From positions 86,045-121,272 of the forward strand of contig NZ_VDFC01000040.1 of assembly GCF_008369065.1 (NCBI RefSeq): 35,228 bases of DNA, read 5' to 3'. Source of the DNA: Streptomyces apricus. Its GTDB lineage: Bacteria > Actinomycetota > Actinomycetes > Streptomycetales > Streptomycetaceae. The translations under genes were made by a program, and so were the position numbers. Positions 34,986 to 35,228 of the stretch are shown here, piece by piece (positions within the stretch are counted from its first letter, which is position 1; each line of letters starts with the position of its first letter). The notes beneath the pieces are model-generated. The model ran no database searches. It was not told the origin of the DNA and was given only the letters and a program-made list of their open reading frames with translations.

Positions 34986-35228
34986 ATGCGGGTTTCGCAA
35001 CGCACCGCAGGGACCGTGTTCGTGATCGGTGGGCTGGGCGTGACGCTTGCCGCGCTTGCCTATCCGGCGTTCCTCGGGGTGGAGAAGACCACCACCGGGC
35101 AGGACCGGATCATCGCCAACACCCGGTACGGGCCCCTGACCGAGGCCGATCGGGATTTTGTGGTCAAGGTGCGGGCCGCCGGGCTCTGGGAGCACCCTCT
35201 CGGGCTCATGGCCATGGAGCGCGGGACC
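34986..35228 (+). CDS. DUF4142 family exported protein (3' end outside window)
   Basis: The frame is open from ATG 34986 (GGAGG four bases upstream) to the window edge, 81 codons. Residues 1-25 form a signal peptide or anchor (RTAGTVFVIGGLGVTLAALAYPAFLG). The visible domain start is RYGPLTEADRDFVVKVRAAGL then WEHPLGLMAMERGT, the typical opening of the DUF4142 helical, ferritin-like family. Function unknown. A partial palindrome GGGCAAT-g-ATTGCTC lies about 65 bases upstream. Confidence 0.85.
   Translation, partial: MRVSQRTAGTVFVIGGLGVTLAALAYPAFLGVEKTTTGQDRIIANTRYGPLTEADRDFVVKVRAAGLWEHPLGLMAMERGT

Noticed and set aside
27030..35228. Right-hand attachment site (second copy of the tRNA 3' end)
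   Set aside because: No stretch resembling the T arm and acceptor end of tRNA-Arg was found by eye in the rest of the window.

Overview
The window is a piece of a Streptomyces (or very close actinomycete) chromosome. The evidence is high G+C with G/C-dominated third codon positions, a complete nine-gene atp operon with an actinobacterial gene order, a Rho with a long Arg/Gly/Asp/Gln-rich insertion, a rpmE gene behind a SigR-type promoter, an XRE/DUF397/ATPase regulatory trio, and two copies of a common Streptomyces dispersed repeat. From memory, the order chiC - DUF2550 - atpCDGAHFEBI - wecA-like - glyA - LMW-PTP - Sua5 - prmC - prfA - rpmE - LCP - rho - thrB - thrC - hom - lysA - nrtL matches the SCO5376-SCO5352 block of S. 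coelicolor.

Core region (1-27029). A family 18 chitinase (5' end outside the window) on the + strand converges on a DUF2550 membrane protein. Nearly everything else is on the - strand, so transcription runs from high to low coordinates. Reading in that direction: lysA; hom and thrC (coupled); thrB (threonine/lysine branch of the aspartate pathway); rho; an LCP-family cell-wall ligase; rpmE; prfA, prmC, a possible 37-aa small ORF, Sua5 and an LMW-PTP-like protein (a translation and translation-quality run with overlapping starts and stops); glyA; a WecA-type phosphoglycosyltransferase; then atpI-B-E-F-H-A-G-D-C, which encodes the F1Fo ATP synthase and ends at a strong terminator. A tRNA-Arg(CCG) and a shortened nrtL mark the edge of the conserved core.

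Accessory region (27030-35228). The sequence just after the tRNA has hairpins but no convincing gene. It is followed by two genes whose base composition is much more A/T-rich than the core: an EACC1-type conflict-system component and a caspase-like protease. The protease ends in two copies of a domain that resembles the C-terminal part of actinobacterial DnaX (tau/gamma). This is the most interesting cargo of the window and looks like an anti-phage or programmed-death module. It is followed by mobile-element debris: an IS5-type element with a frameshifted transposase, a second inverted IS end, a tyrosine integrase lacking its 5' part and carrying a frameshift, and a ribbon-helix-helix antitoxin whose PIN toxin is broken. 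Intact small genes lie among them (a zinc-ribbon protein and a lipoprotein). I read 27030 to about 32930 as a decayed integrative element that entered at the tRNA-Arg gene, although no matching att repeat is visible here.

The right end returns to ordinary Streptomyces composition: a HATPase anti-sigma-like protein divergent from an XRE-DUF5753 regulator overlapping a DUF397 gene (a WhiJ/AbaA-like developmental regulatory set), and the start of a DUF4142 gene running off the edge. All family names come from motif recognition by eye; no database search was possible.
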